This document shows, piece after piece, positions 26,594 to 39,921 of a DNA stretch of 64,000 nt. Below the pieces are notes generated by a model. That model had not been told where the DNA came from, searched no databases, and saw only the letters and a list, made by a program, of their open reading frames with translations. Both the position numbers and the translations under genes were made by a program. The first letter of the stretch is position 1. Each line of letters starts with the position of its first letter. The stretch is taken from NCBI GenBank assembly GCA_013397865.1, contig VZTI01000925.1, positions 155,273 to 219,272 on the forward strand. Reading direction: 5' to 3'. The stretch comes from Struthidea cinerea (lineage: Eukaryota > Chordata > Aves > Passeriformes > Corcoracidae).

Positions 26594-29500
26594 TGCAGAA
26601 CTTTGCTGGTTCCAGTTCTGAAGACTGGCACAAGTTATTTTGGACATCAGAGCTCCAGATAAAGTTGCTTTGATAAGCAACCACAGACTTTCCTTCCTCC
26701 TTACCCTATCATAAATTTTTCTCTGTCCTCTGAGACCACCAGTTAGTTCTGTCCTCTTTCGCTCTCATCAGATTTTAAATTTTTGAGGCAGGGATCAACC
26801 CTTTCTCTAGTGCTCTTCTATTTCCTCCCTTTCCTCCCCAAAACTGAGAACACGGTCAGAACATTAAAAAAAAAAAAAAAAAAAGCCCTATAAGAAAGAA
26901 TGCAGTAGCAAATATTCTCTTTTCAAATAGAATCATTACCATAGCACAGCTATCCTTCAGCTCCCAGCAGCTGCAAATGGAACAGGGAGATGTTAGTGTT
27001 CACTTCCACTGATCTCATTATACAAACCACTAAGAGGAGCAAGGGAATACATTTGGAGAGCTTTCATGTGGTTAAAGCGACAGGGGAAATTCAGGCTTTG
27101 ATATCCCCTTGCTCAGTATATCTGCCTCACTTTGTGCCTGCCCCTCAAAAGGCAAGGCTGAAAAAATATTAGAGGGTTGTTGAAAGGGATTGGAAAAATG
27201 AGAAAAGGCTCTAATTAAAAGGACAAAAATACATTTGGAAAGTGTTTCTCAGTGTTTTTAAGTTCAAACCGGACCACCTATCCAAATCTCCTCATTAAAA
27301 GTCAGATTCAATTTTCATGCTGAGGGCTTGATACCAGGTTTCTACCCAGCTAGACAAATACTCAGTGCTTTGATTTCTACATTACCAAGGTGCCTCACAG
27401 GCACCAATTGATACCTGTGTTTGTGACCTGATGATCTGGGTAGGCAAAACTCAGCATCCACAATTGCTAATTTGGTACTGAAAGGTCAGAGGTCAAGAGA
27501 TTTGTCCACAACTGCCTGGAAAGCACAGTCCCCGGCTCTGGAATGTCATGTCACCCAACGGAAACCTAAGAACCTTTCATTCACCTTCTCTCTCTTTCAT
27601 TTTTCTTTTCTTTTTCTTTTATTTTTGATTTTCATTTTAACACTGTCATCTCTGTGCCTTGCTGACTCACTCCTCTGTTGGCAGGACCAGAATGTTACAT
27701 GACAACTGTGGAAAATCTAGGACGGAAAGCAAAGCTGATACTCGCCAAAGTTTCCTTGAGTAGCTGTGGCAAGGCTTGAGGAAAAAAAAGTATCAAATCC
27801 TGTAAAAATAAATTTATGTGGAGTCCAGCTAAAGAGGTGTTAAACACCCCAATACCACTGTTTAATTCATTGCCTTCAGAGTATGACACTGTATAGGGCA
27901 CAGTGTATATGATATGTGGCCCTTTACATTTCAGGCTGCCACAGAAATGCCTTTCCTTTTGGTTTTGTTTTCTTTCTTTGTTAGGAACCGGAGTTTAAGT
28001 CCCTGCACAACTGATTCCTGCTCTCCAGAGAATCCAGCTGCACAGCACTTCCTTGTGCAGCGTTCCCGACCTGGGGAGATGCTCTGAGATGTGACAGAAC
28101 AAGGAGATGTGTGCGTGGCCAGTGTGACAGGAACTCCAAGGTAGCAGCATAAATAGCTGTGTGCTTCCCTGAAGAACTTAATTAGTTGTTTCATTTGAAT
28201 TATTCACATGGAAAAAGATGCACTGGGTAGCTTTTAATCTAATTAGGCTATTAACTAGTAGTAGAAGAGGAATGTATCTAAATAGAAGGTGAAGATTGTA
28301 TTTCAGTCAATCAGGGTACCAGTGTGTGAGGTAATGCACAAAGTTGGGCTCTTCCCATGCCCATTAAATCAGGGAAGTCTTAAACCAACAAACAAACCTG
28401 GAGGTTAAGCTACGCTTTGTGGAATTTCGATTTATGTTGCAAAATTGAGTGAAAAACCATATAGAAGGAGAAATTTGTCTCTAAAGATAAGAATTATATA
28501 TATATATAAGGCAAATATATTGAGAATATATATATAAATATGTTTATGCACGGCCTGAAAACATATCCTTTAAATAATGTAGCTCTCAGCTCTCACAGGA
28601 TAAAAACAATACCTGCCTGAAAATAATACACCTGCCTGAAAATTCTGTAAGAACTAGAACAATGAGGCTATATTTTAATTTTACTAAATTATTGGGACTT
28701 GATGTAAAGATTTATTTTACAGAATAAAAGCATTTAAGCAGGACTTAATATTACTGTTATGCGTCAGTGATAGTAACACTGGGACTTCAGTCTGCATTAC
28801 TACAATGATTAATTAAAGGCCTTGTTCAGGATGAGTGAACATCATTATTGTTTTTAAATAGGAAAGGCAGATAACCATTACTGATTACTCCTCAATTCCC
28901 AGTCTCACTTGTTAAGGACTAAAGAATACTAAAGTAGGTTGTACAGTTTTCAGGAAGCTATAAAAGGAGCCAAGAATAATAATATTAATATGCAACACAT
29001 ACAAAGGCAAAGAGTAAGAGCTGGATGAGCTTAAAAATTAAGGCTACAAAAATGCTGCACTGCTGTAAGTGCAAACATTACTGTTATTTTTGGTAATAAG
29101 GTAAAAGAAATGTGGGCTATAGCTTTCTTTTAAACAATTTTTTGGTAATTGCAGAATTTTTAGAATGCCTTCCTGGATGCAGCTGCATTGCTTAAAGCAT
29201 GTACATAAACTACATTGCCTTAAGAAAAACATGGAGAGGAATCCTGTAGTCTTGGATACTATCAGTATATCAATAAGAACATTGAAATACAAACCTGGCT
29301 GCCAATTAACTGGCCATTACCATCTACACACGTTGATTAAAATAAAAATCACTGAGAAATGCTGCTTGGCTGAAAGCAGGAATTACAGCCATAAGGAGTT
29401 CACAGTCAGGCTTCCAGTGAGCAAAATAATTTTTAGGATGGATTTCTAGGGGCATATGAAAGCAGAACTCCAAAACTTTTGTTTAGATTCATCTGGCATG

Positions 29501-29826
29501 TCCAAGTGGTTGGCTTTGGTTTCCAGGGAAGAAAACAGGGAGTAGATTTCTTAGCTCAGTCAACTGTACAAGCAGGTGCAAATTGTGCTGGACTTACAGC
29601 ACAGCAAGAAATGTATGTGCTACGCACAAAAGCTCTTAATCCCATGATGCCCAGAATGGAGTTAAAAACTGGGAATTATTGTCTGAGCACCTATGAATTT
29701 GCAGGGAATAGCAATGAATGTTAGGGAATAGGATTGAAATCAGTCAAGACAAAACAGATTTAACTGTTAGAGAAATTTGAGAGCTGGGAAAATGTACTTT
29801 CTTTGTTGTGAGAGCCTTCATACTTC
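26594..29826. other. Unique DNA with simple repeats, no gene seen
   Basis: About 3.2 kb. It contains an A19 run at 26866-26884 and two copies of ACCTGCCTGAAAAT 19 bp apart (28611-28624, 28630-28643). AT dinucleotide runs are listed separately. No coding or RNA feature was recognised. Confidence 0.45.
28494..28541. repeat. (AT)n microsatellite pair
   Basis: Two TA/AT dinucleotide runs lie at about 28494-28508 and 28526-28537, separated by a short AT-rich spacer. Confidence 0.8.
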
Positions 29827-30012
29827 TTTCATGGAAAGGGTGCTCAGGCCTTGGCAGGGGCTGCCCAGGGAGGTTTGGAGTCCCCATCCCTGGAGGTGTC
29901 CCAGGAAGGGCTGGAGGCGGCACTCAGAGCTCTGGGCTGGGGACAAGGTGGGGATTGGGCACAGCTTGGACTCGATGGCCTTGGAGGGCTTTTCCAGCCT
30001 TAAGGGTTCTGC
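29827..30012 (+). mobile_element. CR1 LINE, second lineage, 5'-truncated
   Basis: This matches the copy at 21869-22367 from ATGGAAAGGGTGCTCAGGCC through TTGGGCACAGCTTGGACTCG. It stops at a degraded tail after TTTTCCAGCCTTAAGGGTTC. The short open frames inside it are the decayed CR1 ORF2 C-terminus in shifted frames. Confidence 0.9.
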
Positions 30013-30504
30013 ACCAGTCTGGTGGGTCTGGCTCGGAATCCGTGGACTCCCCTGCTTTACTGAAGAAGGCATTTATTACTTTCTTTGAGGGAATAAATAA
30101 GGAATAGGTAAAAGTCTGAGCTTAATAAGAGCATCACACAGCTTAAATGTGGCCAGAAAGGAAGAATTATGTCAATTATCTGTGTTCTTCTCAGGCAGTT
30201 CTTTGACAGCAGGACTCAGAATCTCATTGTTCAGGCTCTCAGCCTCCAGGAGTGCCCTGACTCTGCAATGTAATTACGTATATTAAGTGTGCAGCCTCCT
30301 GCTGCATCCGTTCACCTGAGCCTTGCTTCGTGTTTTCCCCCTACCAAGTCAGGATTTCTTTCTGGCACTGAAATCCTAAATAGGACAGGGAATTAGTGGT
30401 GTGGTCGTGTGAAACAGCCGTGGAGGGAGTAACTCCCAAAGGCCCCTGTGCCAAAAGGAATCCAATAAATGCAGTGCTTACCTTAGCTCCAGCCATTTCT
30501 GTGT
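30013..30504. other. Spacer before the AAGGG array
   Basis: About 490 bp with no recognised element. CCAATAAATGCAG at about 30461 is an isolated polyadenylation-like motif with nothing to support a transcript. Confidence 0.4.
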
Positions 30505-30554
30505 GGGGAAGGGAAGGGAAGGGAAGGGAAGGGAAGGGAAGGGAAGGGAAGGGC
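30505..30554. repeat. (AAGGG)n microsatellite, truncated by gap
   Basis: About ten tandem GGGAA units run to GGGC at 30551-30554 and then directly into undetermined bases. The plus strand is a purine tract able to form G-quadruplex or triplex structures. The true length is unknown because the gap interrupts the array. Confidence 0.95.
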
Positions 30555-30663
30555 NNNNNNNNNNNNNNNNNNNNNNNNNNNNNNNNNNNNNNNNNNNNNN
30601 NNNNNNNNNNNNNNNNNNNNNNNNNNNNNNNNNNNNNNNNNNNNNNNNNNNNNNNNNNNNNNN
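30555..30663. other. Assembly gap (109 N)
   Basis: An undetermined run of 109 bases directly abutting the AAGGG array. Its right edge is ordinary unique sequence, so missing sequence is most simply more AAGGG repeat, but this cannot be seen. Open frames that bridge the gap are meaningless. Confidence 1.
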
Positions 30664-31982
30664 GACGTGTGTCCTTGTAGTGTAACCAGAGCACAGCTCT
30701 CCTCTCCATGCTGTCTTCTGTGGAGAGCCTTCCAGACAAATCACAAAAGCACAGGAGGTCAGGGCCATTTCCAGTTATTAGAGTGTTAATTTAGAGCCAT
30801 CAATAACTCAGAGAAATGCTTCCTGAAGGGATCCATTTAAAGCACACATGATCTGAAAAGATGAAATCCCCATTATGGGAGATGCATGCAGCAATAACAA
30901 AACCTCTCAAATTGTCTTTTAAACAAACAAGTATTTCGAGAAGACTTTTTGGGCACTTTTTGCAAAGAACAGCAAATAACCTTTGTGGTTCACAGTGAAC
31001 CGTTATTTTCTGTTACTTGTCTTTCAGAAAAACATGAAGTGCAGCTGAGCTGAAGCTACGTCACAACAATCCCAGTGACCAAGGATTCAAATTTCAAAGG
31101 AGATGCAAGCAAACTGAAATATCATCAAAAGATATAAGTTCACAAATAAGAAGAAAATAGGCAAGTGATAACGTGTTCTCTGCTGAAGAACAGATTTCAG
31201 GACACATTAAATGAAAGAAAGGTGCAAGATTCTGGTGGTTAAATTATTCTTCTAATAGGACATAAAAGATCATTAACTGCTCAACAGAGCAATTAATAAT
31301 TGGTCCAAGAGAAAACTTTTCAAAAAACCCTTAATATCCAGGATCCCACTTGGGTACTCAAAACTTATATAATTGCAAGTGAAACCATGAGGTTGCCATT
31401 TTGGCATTCTCCTTCCTTCAAACAGAAAAGATTTCCTTCCTTCAGCAGCACTGAAGAACTGGAAAATAGCGAATATGGACTAAAATCCAGAAATTTATCA
31501 CCACAGAAGCATGAAATCCTTCAGATATTTGGTATGATATAGGGAAGGACGTTAATTATTCAGTAGCTAAGGGGTAATCTCAGACTTGTGTTGGCTACAA
31601 GTTTGGCAGCAGATGCAGTTGCCATCCAGTTCTTTTGCTTAATCTTTATGAAAATAGATCTGAAATGGAAATTGATGCAGGATTAGGGGAAAGGTCAAGG
31701 TCTGTTTTCTGGCTGGTTTTTGAGATGGTGTGTCTCACTACTGACTGGGAGAAAAAATATAATTTTGACCCTTCCTCCAAGTTTCATGGGGAGCTCAATT
31801 AATTTTATGAGTTTTATTTCTAGTCTGTGGGGCCACCTCAGAAGGGGAAGGTATTGTATGAATCTCTGTGTGATGGTACTCAAAAATCAACCCTTAAAGG
31901 CTGACAGGTTATGTCTTTTCCTGACTTTACTCCTAATTTGGAAAATCCATATTTAGATTCCACAACTGCTCTCTCAAGACTT
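30664..31982. other. Unique AT-rich DNA, no gene seen
   Basis: About 1.3 kb. No repeat or coding feature was recognised, and the open frames (at most 80 codons) have no supporting signals. Confidence 0.45.
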
Positions 31983-32262
31983 CATAGAGCCATGGAATCC
32001 CAGAATGGTTTGGGTTGAAAGGGACCTCAAATCCCATCCAGTGCCACCCCAACCCTGGGCAGGGACACCTTCCACTGTCCCAGGCTGCTCCAAGCCCCAA
32101 TGGCCAACCTGGCCTTGGGCACTGCCAGGGATCCAGGGGCAGCCACAGCTGCTCTGGGCACCCTGTGCCAGGACCTGCCCACCCTCCCAGGGAACAATTC
32201 CTTCCCAATATCCCATCCAGCCCTGCCCTCTGGCACTGGGAAGCCATTCCCTGGGTCCTGTC
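31983..32262 (-). mobile_element. CR1 LINE, 5'-truncated, minus strand
   Basis: The inverted tail CATAGAGCCATGGAATCCCA leads into the reverse complement of the young-lineage 3' region, including CAGGGACACCTTCCACTGTC and CATTCCCTGGGTCCTGTC. It is truncated at about 32262. Confidence 0.92.
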
Positions 32263-35200
32263 ATTGCAAGGAAATCTTCCTAAGTCTTTATTATACATCT
32301 ATGTATCCTTGTGAAATTTTATGGTGTATTTTTGCCTTTTTATTAGAAAAAAATGGCCATTATATGTAAATGGGTTATTCAGTGTCCAGTGAAGTCCGTG
32401 AAGTCAGTGAAGACAGTAATGCATGTTTAGTTTTTTGGTTTGTTTTAGTTTTTTGGTTTTGGTTTGGTTTGGCTTTTTTTTTCCTGTAAGTGTTTTGGAT
32501 TAGATTAGTTGAGTCTGCTCTCTGTTATAATACAGTTGTTCTTTCCAAGGTGAACTTTCATTGCCACCAGAGTGGAAACTCATTAAAATGTGGATATTTT
32601 TTTCTTGTTTTCTGCCCCATCCCCTGATATGTTGGACTGTTTGGCTTTTCTATTCAGCATCACACGTGTATGAACAAGGCCATCTTTGATACCCAAAAAT
32701 GAGGCATTTTACAGCACAGAAAGCATCTTGATCCAGAGATGCCTGCCCACCTATTTGGGTAGGCATTAGAATATTCCCTCACAGTCTCAGTGTTCAGCAC
32801 AAGGTGAACACAGTCTGTCACTCAGGGCCTTGTATCATTTGTCCCCAGCAGCATTAAAAAGAGATTTCCCATTAGACTCCAGGATGCTGCCTGGCACATA
32901 CAAATCTTTGTCTTTTTTTTTTTTTTAGCTTAAACAAAAATCCTTTACATTTTCATTATCGGAAGATTAGGACATTCAGGATTTTTTTTTTTTGGTGGAT
33001 TTCTTCTGCCTTAAAACAAGCTCATATTCTGTTGGCACATCAATCAATTACATAAAAAGACATAAAGGTTAAAATGATCAAATTTATATAAAGACTGAAA
33101 AGATGAAAGCTGAAAAATGTAAATTCAAAGCCATTTAAGCTCAGTGACTTCAGCTGACTCTAAGTTATGTTTTTCATCCAGAACGTATATATAACCTGCA
33201 TCATACATATCTATAATATTTATATCTCCAGTGATCTTCATCACTCCTCTCAGTTTTCCTGCTCCTAAATAAGAAGGATTTAGTTCTTTTATAACAAAAT
33301 TAGTAAATCTCTCCAGAAAAAAGCAAGTGGTTAGTGTTTCATCATCTGTTTCAAAGCAAAATACTGTTATGAAAAAATAACCCTTTCAATTCAAGTATTT
33401 CTTAATTTCTTCCTCAAAACAGCAGTTTTCAGTGTTTTTGTGCAGTGTTTTTGCATAAACAGTTTATTTTGTGCTAAGTGATGCATTGCAGGCTGCCCCA
33501 AGGCAGGGATGGTTTTCCCCTCACCATTTTCTCTCTCCTTTTCCATCCCCAAGTTCTGTTAAAAGTCAACCAAGCCACTCTCCATTTTTAAAGGTTTGGA
33601 TACAGAACTGAAACTTCCATTATTTTCCCACCTGTAGCAGCGCTCACTCTGGAAAGCTAAGTTAGAGCAGCGGAAAAATAGGTTCATTAAATGCTATTTG
33701 CACAATAATGCACCATGAAGAACCTATTATTTTATATTTAAATTACTGTAAATTAGAGAAGAAACAGGATTAAAATATTCAGAACAGCTGCCTGGGATGG
33801 TTGCAGCTCTGCACTGAGGATGACGAGAGGAGGTGTTTGAGTTGTGCTGTGGTGCTTTGGAGCTGGCAGGAAGCTCTGCGTGATGCCAGTACCATCTTCA
33901 GGCAAGTCAGGGCATAACAGAGAAATTTCTCAAAACTAAAGGCCAAAGCATAAATGAGCCTGAAAAACATTCATTTCACCTTGTCCAGGTGTTACACTTT
34001 GTTACAGTCAAAAATGTTGTATTTTGCCTACCTTTGAACCTACAAATGCTTGCACAGCAGTGAGATTTTTAAACACATGTACAGTTGAGTAACCTTATTT
34101 TTTTTTAAAAAAAAAAAGGGGATTAATTTTCTTTTTTCAAGTACAGACTGAATGCAGACAGACTGAGGGGACAGAGCTGAACATTCCTCATCAGTACTAT
34201 AATACATTAATTTAAAATATCTCAAAATTTAACATTTTCCTTGTTAAACACTGAAATCCCTTGCTGCAGGATGCACAGCAGCTAATAATTTATTTGGATT
34301 TCAAGGTGACTCTGAATTGTGAAGAAGAAATCCATCAAGAGCTGTGAAAATAAAACCACACCTGGCTGAGGAAACCCCCTCAGTGTAAATTGTTGAGAGA
34401 GAACTTTTCAGCTACTTACTCTTTTTTATTATCCTCTTTCCTAAACAAGCAGTTGGAACTAGGATAGTTGAGCAATTAAAATAACTGGGGCTTTGACCTG
34501 AGCCAGCACGGTGTGGGAATGTTACTGGTAACAAGATCTTTGGGAAGCATTTGGGTAAAATGGTGATTTATGCATTTTTAGAAGGATAATTGGACAACAC
34601 ACTGATATTGGAAAACTATCCTACATAATTTTCCTGAGGACACACTAGGTTTAATTCTGTCAATTCAAATACCTCAGGTCAATTGCAGAATCAATTTTGT
34701 TTTCATGCTCCCTGTGAGGAAAATCTTTTTCTACTGAAGGCTTTTTTAATTTCTGAATACTCCATTGTGCCTTGTCTTAGCAACTTTCTCAAGTTTCAGT
34801 AAAAGCAGTGTTTAAATGCTGCTTCAAGAAACAGTCTGACCTTGCCAATCACTTTTGTGGCTGTTGGATAGTATTGGCACCTTCCAATTTCTACTTATGA
34901 CTTGTCTTTGAAATGTTCAGGGGGAGGGTTACTTCCAATTTTTGTCCTCCACCCCTCAAATTCAATATTTACTGTCAATGTGCTGTGTGCTTTAGGACAT
35001 TTAGTACTCTGTATGGAATAATTTTTAAATATATATTTTTTTTAAGAGTAGCAGTAAGAAAGGTTGTACATAAACCATGTTCGATCTTCTATGGCTAAGG
35101 CTTTATTCTAATTAAGAATTATGGCTATGATGGCTGTTGTTGCTGTATGAAACTTCACTGTCATTCCCTGGAGATTTAGGGAAGCTTTTCAACAGTTGGA

Positions 35201-35952
35201 TCTTGAAGTTTTATTTTCTGTTTCAGAAGGGGAAAACTCATTTGAGGCTTTCAGGCTTCAGCGGTTTTGAAATTAAGCTGCTATAGAGAACTATCACAGC
35301 ACTTCTCATCCATGTGGAAGCTCAGGCCAGATGATCCAAGCTGGAATTGAGGTCTCATTTCTCAGTTGCTGGTGTGTGGATTAATATGTCAGAGAGAAAC
35401 TGTAGCATCAATATGAACTGCCTTTGTAAAAGCATTTGCCAGCCCTTCCCACTGTCCACTGCAGAGCTGTTCCTGAAATCCTGCTTCCTTTCTCCTGCGC
35501 ACCTGAGGACTCCTGGGCTCTGAAGCAACTCCATGCAAGCAGACTTGGAGCTTCCTAAAAGTCTGAAGGAGCCAGACCTCTGCTAAGGGAATATTTTGCT
35601 TCTGTTGGCTCCCTGAGCTTTGTGTTTGAGCTCTGGGGAGGAAGAGGAGGAATGTGTTGTCTATGTGATCCTTTCACCATCAGTGGTTTTGGCAGCCTGC
35701 TAACCTGCTCTTCCCTGCCAGCACTGCCTCTCCTGCAGCAGCAATCGCATGCCAGTTTGCCAGATCTCACCAGGCTGTTGTGGATAGTCCTCAGTTTAGG
35801 CCTGTGCCTAAACAGTGCAAACTGCAGAGGGCAGCTGGCAAGGAAGCCATCAGCTACTGCCACCTCTTGGATTGGCTTAGAGGAGGATGAGGATGGGGAA
35901 GGGTCCGGCGGGGAAGCTGGATGAGGAATGGCTGAAGGCACTTTTTCTGTTC
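32263..35952. other. Unique AT-rich DNA, no gene seen
   Basis: About 3.7 kb. Small repeats include three 9-base GTGAAGNCN units at 32389-32415, a T/G-rich tract at about 32430-32482, poly-T runs at about 32914-32927 and 32981-32992, and a T9-A11 palindrome-like run at 34098-34117. The 128-codon minus-strand frame at 35555-35941 overlaps a plus-strand frame, shows no domain and is not supported. Confidence 0.45.
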
Positions 35953-36335
35953 AGCTGGAGAAGGGGAGACTGAGGGAGAGCTCAGCAGGGGCTGCAGCTT
36001 CCTTGTGAGGGGAAGAGAAGGGGCAGGCACTGATCTCTGCTCTGGAACAGGGACAGCGCCCAGGGAACAGCTGGAGCTGGGCCAGGGCAGAGTTAGGTTG
36101 GATATCAGGGAAAGGTTCTGCTTCCCCCAGAGGGTGCTGGGCACTGCCCAGGCTCCCCAGGGAATGGGCACGGCCCCGAGGCTGCCAGAGCTCCAGGAGC
36201 GCTTGGACAGCGCTGCCAGGGATACCCAGGCTGGGATTGGTGAGGTTTTTGGGCAAGGACAAGAGTCAAACTCCATGATCCTGCTGAGTCCTTCCAGGTT
36301 ATTCTTCTATCCAACTCATTCTGTGAGTCTGTAAA
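35953..36335 (+). mobile_element. CR1 LINE of a different, diverged lineage
   Basis: The blocks GGTTGGATATCAGGGAAAGG, AGGAGCGCTTGGACAGCGCT, CAAACTCCATGATCCTGCTG and GAGTCCTTCCAGGTTATTCT end in CATTCTGTGAGTCTGT at about 36317-36332. This order is that of the CR1 3' region, but the sequence differs from the dominant young lineage here. It belongs with the lineage of the split copy at 862-1340. Confidence 0.85.
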
Positions 36336-36862
36336 ATGCTGCAGGAAGATATCAAAAGCAAGGCCGATGTAGTTTCCTTGGATCTAGGCTGGACTTTGAG
36401 ATTTTCATCTGTGTACACTCACTCTAATTTAAAATTCACTTCAAACTCAGAATGAATCTGGCTAACCTGTGCCAGCCGTGTCCTGGACACCAGCTTTTGG
36501 TATCATGTGCTTGATTCGCTCTGTGCTGACAAGTGTGTCTTGTCCTCCTGTCTGGATAAGCACAGATGTGTGCTGAGCAGTTTGGGGCCAGGCTCCCCAG
36601 GTATTTGTCTGGGCACTGCCATGTGTGGGTTGTGCCATGCTCTGCTCTGCTGGAAGAGAGGGAAAGGCAGAAGCAGCTGTCAGAGGGACGAAGTGGCAGC
36701 AGAACAGGCATTTAAGGACCAGCCAGCACTGACCAACACTGAGGCATCAGCTCAGGCTGTGGTTTTGCTATTTAGTTGTTGCACCAAGATTAAATTATTT
36801 TGAGGATCAGGACATCTGAGACTCTGCCATGGGAACCCTGGGGCTGAGCTGGTGAGGAAGCC
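36336..36862. other. Spacer, no gene seen
   Basis: About 530 bp. Overlapping open frames on both strands (about 90-98 codons) have no recognisable domain. Confidence 0.4.
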
Positions 36863-36927
36863 GGGTGTGGGTGTGGGTGTGGGTGTGAGTGTGGGTGTGG
36901 GTGTGGGTGTGGGTGTGGGTGTGGGGG
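36863..36927. repeat. (GGGTGT)n hexanucleotide array
   Basis: About ten tandem GGGTGT units with one interruption (GAGTGT at about 36885-36890). The guanine triplets make the plus strand a good G-quadruplex candidate. It is not the vertebrate telomere unit TTAGGG. Confidence 0.95.
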
Positions 36928-39921
36928 AGCAGCTGTGGAGGGACCTTGGTCCCAGCTCAGGTGCTGCCAGCAGCACCTTCAGAGTGGGACCTGCATGGCT
37001 GGAATGAGAAGTTTCCTTAAGTCACCCCATGGGCACGTGCCAGCTTCTTGCCAAAATCTGGGTGTCTCACGCCTTTGTGAGAGCAAAACCCTCTGCCATT
37101 AGCAGAAAGATCCCCATCTGCTTTTTAAGGACCATCAGTTTCAAGCTCTTTAGATATTTATCTGTAGCTAAAAGTGACTGAAGGTAATAGAGAAATATGT
37201 CACGATTTGCCACTGCATGGAGAAGGGATCAATGAATTTAAGATTTCCAATGAGTACATTGGAAAAAATAAAGCACACAGTAATTTCCAGCACGATTTTT
37301 ATGGAGCAGGGGGGAGGAGGAGGAAAAGGCCACTGTAATACTTGTATATAATGATTTGCTAAAAAATAAGCTAAGCAATTGTCTTCCTCTAAGTTCACCA
37401 AGAAAGCCAAAGGGAAGTGGGTAGGAGAGTTTGAATGGAGAAAAGTCTCTCTCCATCTTTCCACAGTGGTGTTTAAGAGGAGAGAAATCTGACAGCCATG
37501 GGTGAATATTTCCATCTGGCCAAAGGTAACTGCTTTCACATTGAGAACACTTCACCAAAGGCACTCAAAGGTGAGCTGCAATGGCTGAAAATAAGGCCTT
37601 TGGAATAAAAATATGAAGCAAGATTGACGCCCAAGTCTATGATGTTACTCACCATTTAAGGTTACTGACAGCATAATTTGTCTTAGAATGTTGATAGTTT
37701 CCTGATTTTAGATGATGCCATAGCTAAACTAAAACAAAGATGCCCTGAAGCCAAAACTAATTTTTTCCTGTTCTCTTTTGATTGCATTTCCCTTCTTCTG
37801 TAGAGAGGAGAGCTAATGGATGAAGCTGCAGGTTTATTTTAATACAGCTCATTAACTGGGAAAATATTAAGGATGACTATATTCTATTCATAGTCCAAAT
37901 CCAGTTCCTCAGCCACGCAGAGCAGTGCAACTACATGGAGTGCAGGGCAATTTTTCCTAAAAAGAGAAGCACTTGAATAAAGTAGAATTTCGGAGTTCTG
38001 TGATCTGAACCGGTGTGAGTATGAGAAAGAGTGAGAAAAGGCTGTCTTTTGCTTTGGGTCAGTAAAAATGGGTGCCCAGTGCTGGCTGTACTTCAGAGCT
38101 TGTGGGAAATCCGGGGCTGACAGTCAGAAGAGCTGCACAGCACTGGCTGTCAGAATTTATTTGCCAGCAACATTTCACGTTGCCCTGGATCACTGAGGCA
38201 GCAGAGGACACATCACAACTCTGAGTGGTGTTCTGGTTTAAACAGGGCTATAAACATGTCCCGTTGGTGCAGAGTAACAAAAGGATTGTCTAAAAAAGAA
38301 CCTTAACTGGGGTGTGAAGCCTTCGTAGATGGAAACCAGCACAAAGAATTAAGGTATAGACTGATGCAGGAGGTATTCTTTGTCAGCGTATATTTCAATT
38401 TATCGAAAGCACCCTAATTCCGGGGAATGTTTATTCCTGCAACAAGGTTTCTTCCCCTGTTGAAGGGAACAGGCTGGGACTTCACTCCTGGTGTCCCTGC
38501 CTGCCACCAGTGTTACAGGGTTGTGTCTGGACCTCCTGGACTTCAGCCTTGCTCTGAACATTGGCACTCCTGGAAAGAATCAGGTGTCCAGTTCAGTTAA
38601 TTATCAGATCTGCTTTTAGCATAAACCCTGGTTTGAAGGGTAATAGTTGGAGTCTAAATTAGCAGATCTGATGCTGAGTGTCTTTTTGTATGGGAGGTCT
38701 GTCTCACAGATGATATAAACTCTGCTGCAAAGCTCTTTGAAGTCACTAGAGTTTCCTGTTGATGTCAAGAACCTTTGGTCCAAGCCTTTAGAGTCAAGCA
38801 CACTTGCACTCATCTGTGTAAGGGCACAATAAATCTGTGTTAATGGGCAAGTACAAGAACAGATTTTGTGATAACTGTGTGGTTTTTCTATTAATATATT
38901 CTCCCATGACTTTACATGTTGTTTCATTAATCTAAATCTTCCTTCACACCACTTCTAATCTAGTCAGCAGGAGCTGCAATAATGTCTAAACATGGAGAAA
39001 AGGCAGTCAAGTATTTGGTTGTTTAAATGTATTAAATGTCTATTGCAGTCCTCGGTCACGAAGGTATCTTAGTTAAAACCAGTCCTAATTCAAATAAATA
39101 TTCTGTGGAAATATTATGAAAGCTCTGATTAATCTAGCAATGGAATGTTTGTTTAATCAAGGTATTGCAGAGATACTTTTACAGAGCCTGATAAATTACA
39201 CTGAAATCCAAGGTGGTAGCAGCTATAAATGGTAGCAACCTAAATATTCAAATGCTGTTATAAGAGATGTGTATACAGAAAATAAGTAGATCTGTTTCCT
39301 TTTTCAAGCCACTAAAAATGTTATATAATGCAAATGAATTATACAAAGTTCCCAAATGTGAAACTAAATTATTTTATGAATAAACATTTTTAATCATGAG
39401 AAAAAAACTGTCTAGACTAAAATTCATTGTGATGAATATTGTGATGATACAGAGAACAGAAGTGATGACTCTTGCTATAAATGCTCACTAAATATGCACA
39501 GAATTATTTCCTGTTGTATGTGTGAATGCCTTTGAAGAAATGCTGAAATTCAAAGTTTTAGTGTCATGTGCCAAAGCAGGGCTTTTTTTCAGTCTTTTAA
39601 AATGCAGACTTGCACTAGAACTTTAACTCAGGATGTGAAATTTTCAGGGTTTCAGATACAAACTCTTTTCTTTGCAGCCTGTACAATACAGCTGTGAGGT
39701 CATTATTGCTCTTGCCCTGCCTCTTCTAATGACCCTGAGCTGCTGCACTCCTGCAAAACAAACTTATGATAAGTAGAGGCTTGTCAGAAGAGTAAAGGAA
39801 AATAATTTTGTTAAGTAGCTCAGGGTTCTGTAAATCACACAGCTTGGCCAGGCTGCCTTTGTAACGAGAGGTGAATATTCCTTGTTTTATCCACCAAGCT
39901 CCTTCCTGCTCTAGCATAAGA
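36928..39921. other. Unique AT-rich DNA, no gene seen
   Basis: About 3 kb with no CR1 or LTR recognised. The 123-codon minus-strand frame at 37168-37539 shows no recognisable domain and lacks splice support. Confidence 0.45.

Noticed and set aside
35555..35941. 128-codon minus-strand open frame
   Set aside because: Low-complexity serine/proline-rich sequence overlapping a 100-codon frame on the other strand; it adjoins CR1 and shows no domain.
36863..36927. Interstitial telomeric repeat
   Set aside because: The unit is GGGTGT, not TTAGGG.
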